In this document: in pieces, positions 35,896 through 44,608 of the stretch
Position numbering within the stretch: the first letter of the stretch is position 1
How the letters are laid out: each line of letters opens with the position of its first letter
Assembly: GCF_003987045.1 (NCBI RefSeq)
Contig: NZ_PIPZ01000001.1
Coordinates: forward strand, 372,001 to 436,000
Source: Pseudidiomarina marina
GTDB lineage: Bacteria > Pseudomonadota > Gammaproteobacteria > Enterobacterales > Alteromonadaceae
Length of the DNA stretch: 64,000 nucleotides
Direction: 5' to 3'
Notes under the pieces: generated by a model
Databases searched by the model: none
What the model was told of the DNA's origin: nothing
Seen by the model: the letters and a program-made list of their open reading frames with translations, nothing else
Position numbers and translations under genes: made by a program

Positions 35896-37050
35896 ATGAA
35901 TGACGTTAAGGACGACTTTGAGTGCTTAATAGTTATAGACGCCAATAAGTACCTAGATCTTTACCGAAGAGATACGGGGCTACAAATTTTAAAGTACCTT
36001 AGTCGAGTCAGCGAGTACATATTTGTTACTTCTCAGCTAGTTAACGAAGTAAACAGAAATAAAGTAAAAGTTCTATCTGATTTCCTTGCGAATAAAATTA
36101 AGGCGGTCTCAATTGACAATGTGAAATTACCTGAGCATTTTGGCGATGGATTTTCTGGTGATAAATCGAGTTTGTCGGAGGAGCTTGGCGAGATCAAAAA
36201 TACGGTAGGCCGGAAAGCGCAGCAACTGAAGGACTATAGTAGAGAACTACTAGCGTTAACCACAAAATCCGAAGATGAAGTTTCAATATCCCTCTCTAGT
36301 ATATTCTCTCGCGCAGTTGAGGCAAACGATGATGAACTTGAACGTGCTCGGCTTAGAAAAGAGCTGGGAAATCCCCCTGGAAAGAAGGGGCCTTTGGGTG
36401 ATGAGTTACTTTGGGAACAACTTTTAACAAAATTGCGTGGCAAAACCAAACTATGGCTGATAACCAGTGATAGTGATTTTGCTACAAAACATGAAAAATC
36501 CTTGTTTCTAAATGCTTTTCTAATGCAAGAAATCAAAGCGTTACCAAATTCGCCGCAGATTTTCGTATTTGATGAAACATTAGGTGGTATTCGAGATTTT
36601 GCTGAGGTTAACGGTATTGATCTAGATATCGAGCTTTCACGTGAAGAAATAGATGAAATTAATTTAGAAGAGCAGCAACTTAATCTTTCCGATAGACTGC
36701 GAGATTACTTCCAATTATATGGTACGGGAATAGCTGGTTCTGTCGCTAACCAGTTAGCAGCCCTCGAGGCTAACCCTAGTTTTCAAAGCATGCTAGAGGC
36801 TCAAAAATATTGGAACAGTGATATTTTAAAGACAGCGGCACAGATGGCTAGTTTAGAGAGTAACCCTTCAATGAGGGCATTTCGCGAATCTAAAAGTGGC
36901 TTGGTCGGTCAAGCACAAAAATTTGCGGCAGAAATAAATAAGGCCGGCAACGGGATGTTGCGTAATGCAAAGGCTCGACAGAACAATGACTCCGAAGACA
37001 ATCAAGACAGTGATGACTCAGAGAGCTCAAGATCTGATTCAAAAGAATAA
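35896..37050 (+). CDS. PIN-like domain protein (DUF4935 type)
   Basis: 384 residues. PIN nuclease acids are placed at D15 (LIVIDANKYLDLY), D169/E170 (PLGDELLWEQLL) and D192/D194 (LWLITSDSDFATKHE), the DUF4935/PIN_8 pattern. A middle helical insert (80-150) and a C-terminal region with two AALE/ASLE-SNPS repeats follow, ending in a long Asp/Ser tail (from about 365). Likely an RNase used as toxin or in defence; that is inference. Last gene of the island. Confidence 0.65.
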   Translation: MNDVKDDFECLIVIDANKYLDLYRRDTGLQILKYLSRVSEYIFVTSQLVNEVNRNKVKVLSDFLANKIKAVSIDNVKLPEHFGDGFSGDKSSLSEELGEIKNTVGRKAQQLKDYSRELLALTTKSEDEVSISLSSIFSRAVEANDDELERARLRKELGNPPGKKGPLGDELLWEQLLTKLRGKTKLWLITSDSDFATKHEKSLFLNAFLMQEIKALPNSPQIFVFDETLGGIRDFAEVNGIDLDIELSREEIDEINLEEQQLNLSDRLRDYFQLYGTGIAGSVANQLAALEANPSFQSMLEAQKYWNSDILKTAAQMASLESNPSMRAFRESKSGLVGQAQKFAAEINKAGNGMLRNAKARQNNDSEDNQDSDDSESSRSDSKE

Positions 37051-37162
37051 GTAAATCATTCAAACTAGGTAGCTTTGAATAATTATTCACTTGTTACCAT
37101 CTAAACGATGTGTTTCAGAACTCAGGTTCTACACTTAATGCTTTTATATTAAAAATCGACCA

Positions 37163-37209
37163 TGGTCACCGTTTGGTCACCATTTGGTCACAAGCCCCAA
37201 TATGGTCAC
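37163..37209 (+). repeat. Four direct TGGTCAC repeats near tRNA-Val
   Basis: TGGTCAC at 37163, 37174, 37185 and 37203 (spacings 11, 11 and 18). The 11-base step is one helical turn. They lie between the last island gene and the tRNA, where an integrase would have arm-type sites. Confidence 0.75.
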
Positions 37210-37285
37210 AAAAACGCACAAAACATCAAGCCAACCAACACGGCTGCAAGTCAATAAATTCAAGGGATTTGGAACTTTAAGAAGA

Positions 37286-37362
37286 TGGTGCGTCCGAGTA
37301 GACTCGAACTACCGACCCCTACCATGTCAAGGTAGTGCTCTAACCAACTGAGCTACGGACGC
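37286..37362 (-). tRNA. valT: tRNA-Val (GAC)
   Basis: 77 nt cloverleaf on the minus strand: acceptor GCGUCCG pairing with CGGACGC, D-arm GCUC...GAGC, anticodon stem CUACC/GGUAG with loop UUGACAU (anticodon GAC), T-arm with GUUCGAGUC, and encoded CCA. The 3' end (37286) points to the island, the usual attachment site for tyrosine integrases. A second copy of the 3' end was not found in the window, so the far end of the island lies to the left of position 1 or is lost. Confidence 0.93.
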
Positions 37363-37419
37363 ACATTGTATTACTGACGTTCACGAATGCGAACGGGCGC
37401 TATATTAGTCATTCCAATG

Positions 37420-37450
37420 CGGCGGTGCAAGTGCTTTTTGCGCCGCCGCG
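37420..37450. terminator. 12-bp hairpin after AbgT gene
   Basis: GCGGCGGTGCAA (37420-37431) pairs with TTGCGCCGCCGC (37439-37450), loop GTGCTTT. It lies just past the AbgT stop on that gene's strand. Confidence 0.6.
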
Positions 37451-37478
37451 GTTCAATTGAATAACTTTCAACCAGCCG

Positions 37479-39035
37479 CTAGAACCCAAGCGGTATGCCG
37501 AAGCTGAAGAACGCCACGAGTAATGCCGTCCATACCACCATAAATGCCAGCGAATATGGCAACATCATCGCAATCATCTCGCCAAAGGTTAACTGTGGAT
37601 TATATTTGCGCATAAACGCAAGAATAATGCCGGCGTAACTCATCATTGGGGTAATGATATTCGTGGATGAATCAGCAACACGGAAGGCTGCGGCAACGAG
37701 GTCTGGCGTCATTTCGTTATTCACGAGATACAACATCGGAATAAAAATGGGGCCAAGCAACATCCACTTCGACGTTAAACCACCCACAAAAATGTTGATA
37801 ATGGCGGTCACAATGATAAAGCCAATCAGCAGTAGTACTGGGAAGCTTTGTAGGCCGAGGTTTGTCAGTAATGTCGCACCTAAATAGGTGATATATGCGC
37901 CTAAGCCACTGTGGCTCAGTACGCCTAAAAAGTTATAACAGAAAAACGTGAGTACCAGAATGTAGCCCATGGTATCCATTTGCTTGACCATGGCTTTTAC
38001 CACGTCTTGCATGGACTTAAAGCGACCGCTGGCAACACCAAATGCAACACCCACCGCTAAAAATACGAAGGTTATAAGCAGAATCACATTGTTTAAATAG
38101 GGGGTGACTGTTGCGCCTTGTTCATTTTCGTACGGCGCAAGGGGGCCAACAGCTAGGCCGTAAATAGCAATTAACGCCACCACCAGTGCAATGCCAGCAG
38201 CGCGTAAACCACGTTTCTCTTCTTTGGTAACGTTGAAATCGTCGAGCTTGAGCTCTTCTGGAATGGTGTACGGCTTTTGCTCAAGGCGCGGTTGCACAAA
38301 CTTAAGAGTGACCCATGCGCCAACACCACCGAGGATGAATGTTGAAGCCAAAATGAAATAGTAGTTCATGGTGGCTGGGGTTAAGGCCTCACCGCCTGCG
38401 TTGACGAATGGAATACCTTGCGCTTCGGCGAAAACTTTGGCGTTTACGCCGATAATCACGTCAATTGGTGTCGCTGGAATGAGGTTGGCGCTGAAGCCTG
38501 CTGATACGCCTGCAAAGGCCGCGGCCATGCCAATGAGCGGATTTTTGCCGAGGCCGGCGTATAAAAGGCCGGCGAGTGGAATTAGGATGAGATAACCGGC
38601 ATCGGTGGCAATGGAGCTCATAATACCGATGAAAACTAAAAATAGTGGCAGCCAGTTAAGCGGCAGTCCGCGTGAAACTTTTTTCAAGATGGCAGCGAAT
38701 AATCCGGAATGTTCAGCAACGCCAACGCCGAGCATGACAATTAAGATGACGCCAAGTACACCGCCGCCAAAGCCAAGCCAGTTTGCCAGTAGCGCATTGT
38801 CGAACAACCAAATCACGTTTTCTGTGGCCAGCATGTTCCGAATTTCGTACTCGATGGGTTGCCCGTCACCACCGTAGGTTGTGAAGGTTAGGCCACCGAT
38901 GGCCCAGGTAAGTAGAAGGGCACCAGCGAGAAAATAAATGAAAATGATAACGGGGTCTGGGATCCGTTTGCCGGCACGTTCAACAAACGCGATGAAGCCA
39001 CCGTTTTCGGAGGCTGGAGTTTGGTTGGATGACAC
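37479..39035 (-). CDS. AbgT-family transporter (p-aminobenzoyl-glutamate type)
   Basis: 518 residues, GTG start at 39035 with AGGAAG upstream. Opening GGFIAFVERAGKRIPDPVIIF and the later GLTSKWMLLGPIFIPM plus RVADSSTNIITPMMSY are characteristic of AbgT/YdaH/MtrF transporters. About 12 membrane segments. Family members take up p-aminobenzoyl-glutamate or export sulfonamides. First gene of the chromosomal side. Confidence 0.88.
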   Translation of the reverse strand: MSSNQTPASENGGFIAFVERAGKRIPDPVIIFIYFLAGALLLTWAIGGLTFTTYGGDGQPIEYEIRNMLATENVIWLFDNALLANWLGFGGGVLGVILIVMLGVGVAEHSGLFAAILKKVSRGLPLNWLPLFLVFIGIMSSIATDAGYLILIPLAGLLYAGLGKNPLIGMAAAFAGVSAGFSANLIPATPIDVIIGVNAKVFAEAQGIPFVNAGGEALTPATMNYYFILASTFILGGVGAWVTLKFVQPRLEQKPYTIPEELKLDDFNVTKEEKRGLRAAGIALVVALIAIYGLAVGPLAPYENEQGATVTPYLNNVILLITFVFLAVGVAFGVASGRFKSMQDVVKAMVKQMDTMGYILVLTFFCYNFLGVLSHSGLGAYITYLGATLLTNLGLQSFPVLLLIGFIIVTAIINIFVGGLTSKWMLLGPIFIPMLYLVNNEMTPDLVAAAFRVADSSTNIITPMMSYAGIILAFMRKYNPQLTFGEMIAMMLPYSLAFMVVWTALLVAFFSFGIPLGF

Positions 39036-39171
39036 GGGTACTTCCTAATTAATTGTTGGTTATTGGTTAGGGTTTGGCTGATGGTATTAAAGTTTGTTGG
39101 TGGTGTCGAGGGTTGGCGGCGACTTGGGCCGATTCGTAGCACTCGGCATTCCTTTGCCGAGTGGGTTTCGG

Positions 39172-40659
39172 TTAGCGCAGTTGGTGTTTGAGCACTTTCC
39201 CGTTCGCGTTGTGGGGGAGTTCATCCATGAAGGCATACACGCGCGGTCGTTTGTAGTCGGCGAGTCGCTCGGCAACGTGGGTGCGCAGTTCAGCTTCATC
39301 GATGGTTTCGCGAAGCACCACGCAGGCTTTCACGGTTTCACCCCATTCATCATGCGGTACCCCAATCACGGCCGCTTCAAGCACCGCGGGGTGGCTCGCT
39401 AAAGCATCTTCCACTTCACGTGGGTAGACGTTTACGCCGCCGCTAATGATGAGATCTTTAATGCGGTCTTTCACCCAGTAAAAGCCATCGGCGTCGCGTA
39501 CGCCAATGTCGCCGGTGCGAATCCAGCCATCGTCGGTAAATATCTCACGGGTTGCTTGTTCATTGTGCCAGTATTCGCGCATGACGCCTTCACCGCCAAT
39601 GTGAATTTCGCCGGCTTCGTCAATGTCGGCTATTTTACCGCTCGCATTGACCACACGTATTTCCGTGAACGCCGCGGCGCGCTGGCCGACGGAACCCGCT
39701 TTGTCGGTATGTTCGTTTGGTAGCAATAAACTGCCTGTTGGGCCCGCTTCGGTTAAGCCGTAAACGCAGTAGAACTGGTCGCTACGGAAGGTTTGCTGTA
39801 CCCGGCGTGCATGATCACCGGCAAGTGGGCCACCGCCGTAAATCCAATGGCTCATGCTGCTGAAATCAGCGTGGGCGATTTCAGGGTGCTGTGCGGTGAG
39901 CAAATACGCAACTGGCGCGCCAAAAAAGTGTGTGGTGCGCTCTTTTTGTACGAGTCCAAGTAGGAGATCGGGAGTGAAAGTTGGGGCAATCACATGAGTA
40001 CTGCCAACCAAGGTACCGCCAACCAACGACAGATTCAGGGGAGCAGAATGAGTAAATGGCATTAGCGACAACAAACGGCTTTGTGGACCGTAGTGCATTT
40101 CAGTGGCAAACATCATACCCACGAATAATAGGGCTTTGTGGTCGAACAACACACCTTTGGGGCGGCCGGTCGTGCCGGAGGTGTAAAGTAAGGTTGCTGA
40201 TTCGGTAATCGCTTGTTCGTTGAGTGTTTCGAACTGACGTCCGCTACTATTTTCTGTGGCGTGTGCTGGCATGTCGTTGATGACAAGGCTTGGTAACTTA
40301 CTTACGCCGCAGGCTTTGAGTGCTTGGTCGCTGGTTAAATCGCAAGTGATGACCAAACTGGCTTCAGCGTTCTCAAAAATATAGGCTAACTCGGTAGCGG
40401 TAAGTTTCACGTTAATAGGGGCAACGATGGCGCCCAGACGTTGTATGGCGAAATGCGCCACGATAAATGCGTAATTGTTCGGCAGCACGAGGCAAACGCG
40501 GTCGCCGGCTTTAATATTGTGATCGCAGGCGAGATGCTCGGCGAATTGGTTGACGTGTTGATCGAGTTGCTGCCAGGTGGCACGCAGGCTACCGTCGATA
40601 ACGGCTTCTTGGTTGGGGTACTTGCGCGCGTTGCGGGCGACGTATGCTGGGATGATCAT
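39172..40659 (-). CDS. Long- or medium-chain acyl-CoA synthetase (AMP-forming)
   Basis: 495 residues from ATG 40659 (AAGGAG upstream); a longer frame to 40809 has no support. ATP/AMP motif LLYTSGTTGRPKGV, then YGLTEAGPTGS, WIRTGDIGVRDADGF and the C-terminal catalytic Lys region GKVLKHQLR. Activates carboxylic acids to acyl-CoA via acyl-AMP. Works with the acyl-CoA dehydrogenase just upstream on the same strand. Confidence 0.88.
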   Translation of the reverse strand: MIIPAYVARNARKYPNQEAVIDGSLRATWQQLDQHVNQFAEHLACDHNIKAGDRVCLVLPNNYAFIVAHFAIQRLGAIVAPINVKLTATELAYIFENAEASLVITCDLTSDQALKACGVSKLPSLVINDMPAHATENSSGRQFETLNEQAITESATLLYTSGTTGRPKGVLFDHKALLFVGMMFATEMHYGPQSRLLSLMPFTHSAPLNLSLVGGTLVGSTHVIAPTFTPDLLLGLVQKERTTHFFGAPVAYLLTAQHPEIAHADFSSMSHWIYGGGPLAGDHARRVQQTFRSDQFYCVYGLTEAGPTGSLLLPNEHTDKAGSVGQRAAAFTEIRVVNASGKIADIDEAGEIHIGGEGVMREYWHNEQATREIFTDDGWIRTGDIGVRDADGFYWVKDRIKDLIISGGVNVYPREVEDALASHPAVLEAAVIGVPHDEWGETVKACVVLRETIDEAELRTHVAERLADYKRPRVYAFMDELPHNANGKVLKHQLR

Positions 40660-40699
40660 GTTGGGCTCCTTGTTTTTATTTTTTTCAGTCGGCGATAAC

Positions 40700-40732
40700 G
40701 GCGCTTTGCGCCACCCGGCGTATAACGCCGGG
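40700..40732. repeat. Double hairpin resembling REP-type element
   Basis: GGCGC-TTT-GCGCC (40700-40712) then CCCGGCG-TATAA-CGCCGGG (40714-40732), directly after the acyl-CoA dehydrogenase stop. Similar GC hairpins are common as extragenic repeats; copies elsewhere in the genome cannot be checked here. Confidence 0.55.
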
Positions 40733-42391
40733 CTACAGTGTTCTACTGAGAATGGCGCGGTGGTCGAGGCCGGTTGGTAAGCAGCCGTAGTTGGCGCTGG
40801 TGTGGGCACTCAAGCGAGCCGCGCAAAAGGCATCGGCAATGTAGGCAGGGGCGTGCTGCAGCAATAATGCTCCCTGCAGCGCAAGCGCCATATGGTCGGC
40901 GAAATAGCGCGCTTGATACTGCCATTGGTCTTTTGGCGTGTTACTAAAATCTGCTTTTAGTTTGGTAACAAAGGCATCAAAGCGTTTATCGGTGCCAGCC
41001 GCACGGTGAAGCTCGTTAAAATAGGCCTCTAACACGTCAGGTTCTTTCTGAATCGCACGTAAGATATCGAGGCACTGGACGTTGCCGCTACCTTCCCAAA
41101 TGGCGTTTACAGGTGATTCTCGGAACAATCGTGGCATGATGGTGTTTTCCATCACGCCCATACCGCCAATGGCTTCCATGGCCTCATAGGCGTGGTTTGG
41201 TGTGCGTTTACAAATCCAATACTTGCCAATTGGTGTGGCGATACGCGCTAATAATCGTTCGTGCTCATTGTCTTGTTGGTCCATAGCACGTGCCATGCGC
41301 ATGGTTAAGGTCATTGCCGCTTCGCTTTCGAGGGCAAGATCGGCCAACACGTTTTGCATTAACGGCTGATCAACCAGTGTTGCGCCAAAGGCGCTGCGAT
41401 GCCGAGCATGGTGAACCGCTTGCACAGTCGCTTGACGCATACCTGATGATGAACCAATCATGCAGTCATAGCGTGTCATCGCGACCATTTCAATGATGGT
41501 ACGCACACCACGGCCTTCTTCGCCAACCATCCAGGCAAAAGCACCACGTAGCTCGCATTCGCTCGAGGCATTTGCGACGTTGCCCATTTTGTTTTTCAAT
41601 TGCTGAATGTGTAGGGCGTTTTTGCTGCCATCGGGACGCCAACGCGGTAATAGAAAGCACGACAGCCCTTTATCGGTTTGCGCCAGTACTAAAAAGGCAT
41701 CGCACATTGGTGCTGATACAAACCACTTATGACCGACAAGCTCGTACGCTTGCCCAGAGCCTTCTGCACCGATGGCATATGCTTTCGTGGTGTTGCTTCG
41801 TACGTCCGAACCACCTTGCTTTTCAGTCATGGCCATGCCAATGGTCATACCGTGTTTCATGGTGTCGGGAACATTACGTCCGTCATAGTCAGGCGCCATA
41901 ATCTTCGGGCCAAATTTTGCTAACAGGTCGGGTTGGTGTTGCAATGCCGGAATAGCAGCAAATGTCATGGTAATCGGGCAACCATGGGCGGCCTCGACTT
42001 GCGTGTGAAGATAATATTTTGCGGCACGCGCAACATGAGCGCCGGGCTTTGGATTCGCCCAAGGGCTCGCATGTAAGCCTTCGCTGATCGCAATATCCAT
42101 AAGCTGATGATAGCTTGGGTGAAATTCGATTTGATCGATGCGATGTCCGAAACGGTCATGAGTAACCAATTGCGGTTTGTTGGCATTCGCAGCGAAGCCC
42201 AGAGCGATACGCTCGGGTAAACCGCATTCGGCGCCGAAGCGCAGCAATTCTTGTTCGGCCCATGCAGCTCCCTCACGCTTCACCGCTTCTTGCAAGGCTT
42301 GGTCTTCAGCGAAGAGGTTGTAGTCTTCTAATGCCTGTGGTTGGTTCTCAACGGTGTGAGTTTGCGCCAGAAATCGGTCGGTTGTGTTCAT
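40733..42391 (-). CDS. Acyl-CoA dehydrogenase, AidB/isovaleryl-like
   Basis: 552 residues from ATG 42391 (AAGGAA upstream), longer than the usual 380 as in AidB-type enzymes. Contains GMAMTEKQGGSDVRSN (substrate/FAD region), GHKWFVSAPMCDAFLVLA, MTRYDCMIGSSSGMR and AIGGMGVMENTIMPRLFRE, the C-terminal FAD-contact motif. Oxidises acyl-CoA, or is a stress-related AidB relative. In operon with the acyl-CoA synthetase and TetR. Confidence 0.88.
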   Translation of the reverse strand: MNTTDRFLAQTHTVENQPQALEDYNLFAEDQALQEAVKREGAAWAEQELLRFGAECGLPERIALGFAANANKPQLVTHDRFGHRIDQIEFHPSYHQLMDIAISEGLHASPWANPKPGAHVARAAKYYLHTQVEAAHGCPITMTFAAIPALQHQPDLLAKFGPKIMAPDYDGRNVPDTMKHGMTIGMAMTEKQGGSDVRSNTTKAYAIGAEGSGQAYELVGHKWFVSAPMCDAFLVLAQTDKGLSCFLLPRWRPDGSKNALHIQQLKNKMGNVANASSECELRGAFAWMVGEEGRGVRTIIEMVAMTRYDCMIGSSSGMRQATVQAVHHARHRSAFGATLVDQPLMQNVLADLALESEAAMTLTMRMARAMDQQDNEHERLLARIATPIGKYWICKRTPNHAYEAMEAIGGMGVMENTIMPRLFRESPVNAIWEGSGNVQCLDILRAIQKEPDVLEAYFNELHRAAGTDKRFDAFVTKLKADFSNTPKDQWQYQARYFADHMALALQGALLLQHAPAYIADAFCAARLSAHTSANYGCLPTGLDHRAILSRTL

Positions 42392-42407
42392 GGTTATGAT
42401 TCCTTTG

Positions 42408-43055
42408 TTAGCCTTTCGTATCGCTATCGGTATAGCTGCTGGCGGTGATAGCTTGTAAGCAAAAGCGCACGCTGTTGGTAATGGCTTGGTTTGGATCAAA
42501 TTCGCTTTTGTGAGCAAGTGGGCCGATTAACGCTTCGGCAATAGCGCCAACCAACGCGCGACTACTGAGTGCACTGTCTTGTGGTGGGAGTGTTTTATCC
42601 CGTATGCCTTGTTGAATTGCTTGTGCGAATAATCCCGCATAGCGTTCACGGTAACGCAAACGAGCGGCAACCACGGCAGGCTCAACCGGCTCGGCAATTA
42701 GTGCCCATGCAGTGACTGGTGCGCGCAGTGCCCGTTTGGCAAAGGTAGTTAACGCATCGGCAATGCGATCGGCGGCGGGGAGCCCATCTGCAGAGGTCTC
42801 TGGTGCTTCAAGGTGTTGTTGCACTTGTGCGATTTCAATTTCGGTTGCGTGCTCAAAAACCGCTGTGCATAAGTCTTCTTTAGATGGGAAATAACGATAT
42901 AACGTGCCGGTAGCGACCGAACAGCGTTGGGCGAGGGTAGCCATTTGCAAGCCGCCAAAACCGACTTCATTAAGCAATGCTAAAGCATTTGTCAGAATAT
43001 TCGTGCGAGTGGCTTGCTTGCGCTCGCGCACTCGCGATGTTTCTCGATAGGCCAT
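42408..43055 (-). CDS. TetR-family transcriptional regulator
   Basis: 215 residues. N-terminal HTH: ILTNALALLNEVGFGGLQMATLAQRCSVATGTLYRYFPSKEDL. C-terminal ligand-binding part is TetR_C-like. Lies 16 bases upstream of the acyl-CoA dehydrogenase, probably repressing the acyl-CoA operon in response to an acyl-CoA or fatty acid. Confidence 0.88.
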   Translation of the reverse strand: MAYRETSRVRERKQATRTNILTNALALLNEVGFGGLQMATLAQRCSVATGTLYRYFPSKEDLCTAVFEHATEIEIAQVQQHLEAPETSADGLPAADRIADALTTFAKRALRAPVTAWALIAEPVEPAVVAARLRYRERYAGLFAQAIQQGIRDKTLPPQDSALSSRALVGAIAEALIGPLAHKSEFDPNQAITNSVRFCLQAITASSYTDSDTKG

Positions 43056-43113
43056 ATGCTTCTTGGTTTGTTGTCGTGTACACCAAGAAGTGAATCATGA
43101 TTCAGTTTTTAGA

Positions 43114-44151
43114 TCAATGATTAAATTTCACCCAGATACGGCGATAGCCACCACGCGGCGGTTGTGCGCGTTCGAATGGTTGCTCACCGAGTTGAATGGT
43201 TTCAAATTTATTGAGCAAACTGCGTGTGAACAAACCAAGCTCAAGTTGCGCTAATGGTTTGCCTGGGCATACATGAACGCCCGCACCGTAGAGCAGATTC
43301 AAGTGAGGGTCGCGATCCCATTTAAATTGGTGGGGTTCGACAAACACCTTTGGGTCGTTGTTTGCTGCGCGCCAATCGATGGTCACCGTGGTATCCGCTT
43401 CATACGACATATCACCGAACTTAACAGAGCAGGTGGTGCGACGGCGATTGGTCAACAACGGCGCATCAAGCCGTAGTATTTCATTAATAGCATGATCAAT
43501 GTGCATTGGTGCTTCGCGCAATTGCTTTTGTACAACCTGATTTTGTGCAAGAAATCCGACAATTGAACCAATGGCAGCGGCAATGGTGCCGAGTTCGCCG
43601 ACCGTCCAATTGCGCACAATGCTGACTAAATAGTCATCACTTACAGGGGTACCATTTAAGCGCAACCGTGTGAGCTGTGCGGTAATAGAGTCCGGGTCAC
43701 CTTCGCCACGCCGAGCGCGATCAAATTGTTCGATAACGATATCGCTAAATTCATCAGCCAAGCGCCGCAGAGTAGGGCGGTCTTGCGCCAAGGTCGCTGC
43801 ATTTTGCGCGTCGATCCATTCAGTCAAACGTTGCTCCAATGCCACGGGCCATCCCATAAATGCACACTGCGCTCGCAGTGCAAATGGATGACCAAGCGTC
43901 GCCATTACTTCCACGTCATCATACGCATCAAGATTAACGAGAAGTTCGTCAATCACCACTTGCAATTTAGGCTGAAATTGGGTGAGTACAACGTCGCTAA
44001 AGAATGGTTCAATAAGAGCGCGGTAAGCCAGGTGCTCAGCACCATCCATACCATTTGGCACGTTTAAATGAGAGGAAACCTTATTACTAAATTGCTCAGG
44101 CGCATGAAGCGCAGCGAGTACATCATGATGACGGGTTAATACAGCGCTCAT
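43114..44151 (-). CDS. Cytochrome P450, short
   Basis: 345 residues from ATG 44151 (GGAGGTG before it; a GTG at 44163 would add four). Has EILR (ExxR), RRTTCSV, and the heme-binding loop YGAGVHVCPGKPLAQLEL with the Cys ligand. The usual N-terminal 40-60 residues before the B helix are missing, and the I-helix AIGSIVGFL lacks the acid/Thr pair (A-G-x-D-T) used in oxygen activation. May be a non-monooxygenase P450 or a truncated gene. Confidence 0.83.
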   Translation of the reverse strand: MSAVLTRHHDVLAALHAPEQFSNKVSSHLNVPNGMDGAEHLAYRALIEPFFSDVVLTQFQPKLQVVIDELLVNLDAYDDVEVMATLGHPFALRAQCAFMGWPVALEQRLTEWIDAQNAATLAQDRPTLRRLADEFSDIVIEQFDRARRGEGDPDSITAQLTRLRLNGTPVSDDYLVSIVRNWTVGELGTIAAAIGSIVGFLAQNQVVQKQLREAPMHIDHAINEILRLDAPLLTNRRRTTCSVKFGDMSYEADTTVTIDWRAANNDPKVFVEPHQFKWDRDPHLNLLYGAGVHVCPGKPLAQLELGLFTRSLLNKFETIQLGEQPFERAQPPRGGYRRIWVKFNH

Positions 44152-44262
44152 GATCACCTCCACAACTGAAATGTATGTAAGTGTCAGTATATGAAACTAG
44201 CTGGTGAATTCTTTGCGTTTGGTCAAACCAATTACCCAAAATTGAAAACCAATTAAAAACCA

Positions 44263-44496
44263 TTAGTGCAATGGACGGCCTAATTGGTTTTGCGCGATTA
44301 ATCGCACCACGTACGAAAGCTTAAACAAACCGGCCAATAATATTTGTAAGAAATGTAATACGGCAATCACCATCAATGGAAACTGCGCTTCTAATCCCCA
44401 AGCTAAATAGGCGACTACTAAGAATAAGATTAAGAAAATCACCATGGCCAAGTTAGCGCCCTTGAGTAATTTATGACCGGAACTTTGCTGATTCAT
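44263..44496 (-). CDS. Small three-helix membrane protein, NsrR-linked
   Basis: 77 residues from ATG 44496. Hydrophobic helices (LAMVIFLILFLVVAYLAWGL, MVIAVLHFLQILLAGLF) with a basic C terminus. Family unknown. Its start region overlaps an NsrR-like site, so it may be derepressed by nitric oxide. Confidence 0.6.
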   Translation of the reverse strand: MNQQSSGHKLLKGANLAMVIFLILFLVVAYLAWGLEAQFPLMVIAVLHFLQILLAGLFKLSYVVRLIAQNQLGRPLH

Positions 44497-44497
44497 A

Positions 44498-44547
44498 AAA
44501 TACATCTCCAATACATGTTTATATAAAACGCATTATGAATGCATGTT
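44498..44547. promoter_or_regulatory. NsrR-like half-sites between divergent genes
   Basis: Compared with AAGATGYATTT (either strand): AAATACATCTC (44498-44508, 10 of 11 to the inverse), CAATACATGTT (44509-44519, 9 of 11) and GAATGCATGTT (44537-44547, 9 of 11). The first covers the ribosome-binding site of the membrane-protein gene. Confidence 0.6.
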
Positions 44548-44608
44548 TGATGGAGATCAAGGTTTGCTATACTATAATGCTTCGAAAATGTACCTTTTTG
44601 GACAATCT

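Noticed and set aside
37163-37209. CRISPR-like repeats
   Set aside because: Repeat unit is only 7-8 bases with 4-11-base gaps and no cas genes; read as integrase sites instead.
37286-37320. Second copy of the tRNA-Val 3' end as attL in the window
   Set aside because: Searched by eye for the acceptor/T-arm sequence to the left; no convincing copy.
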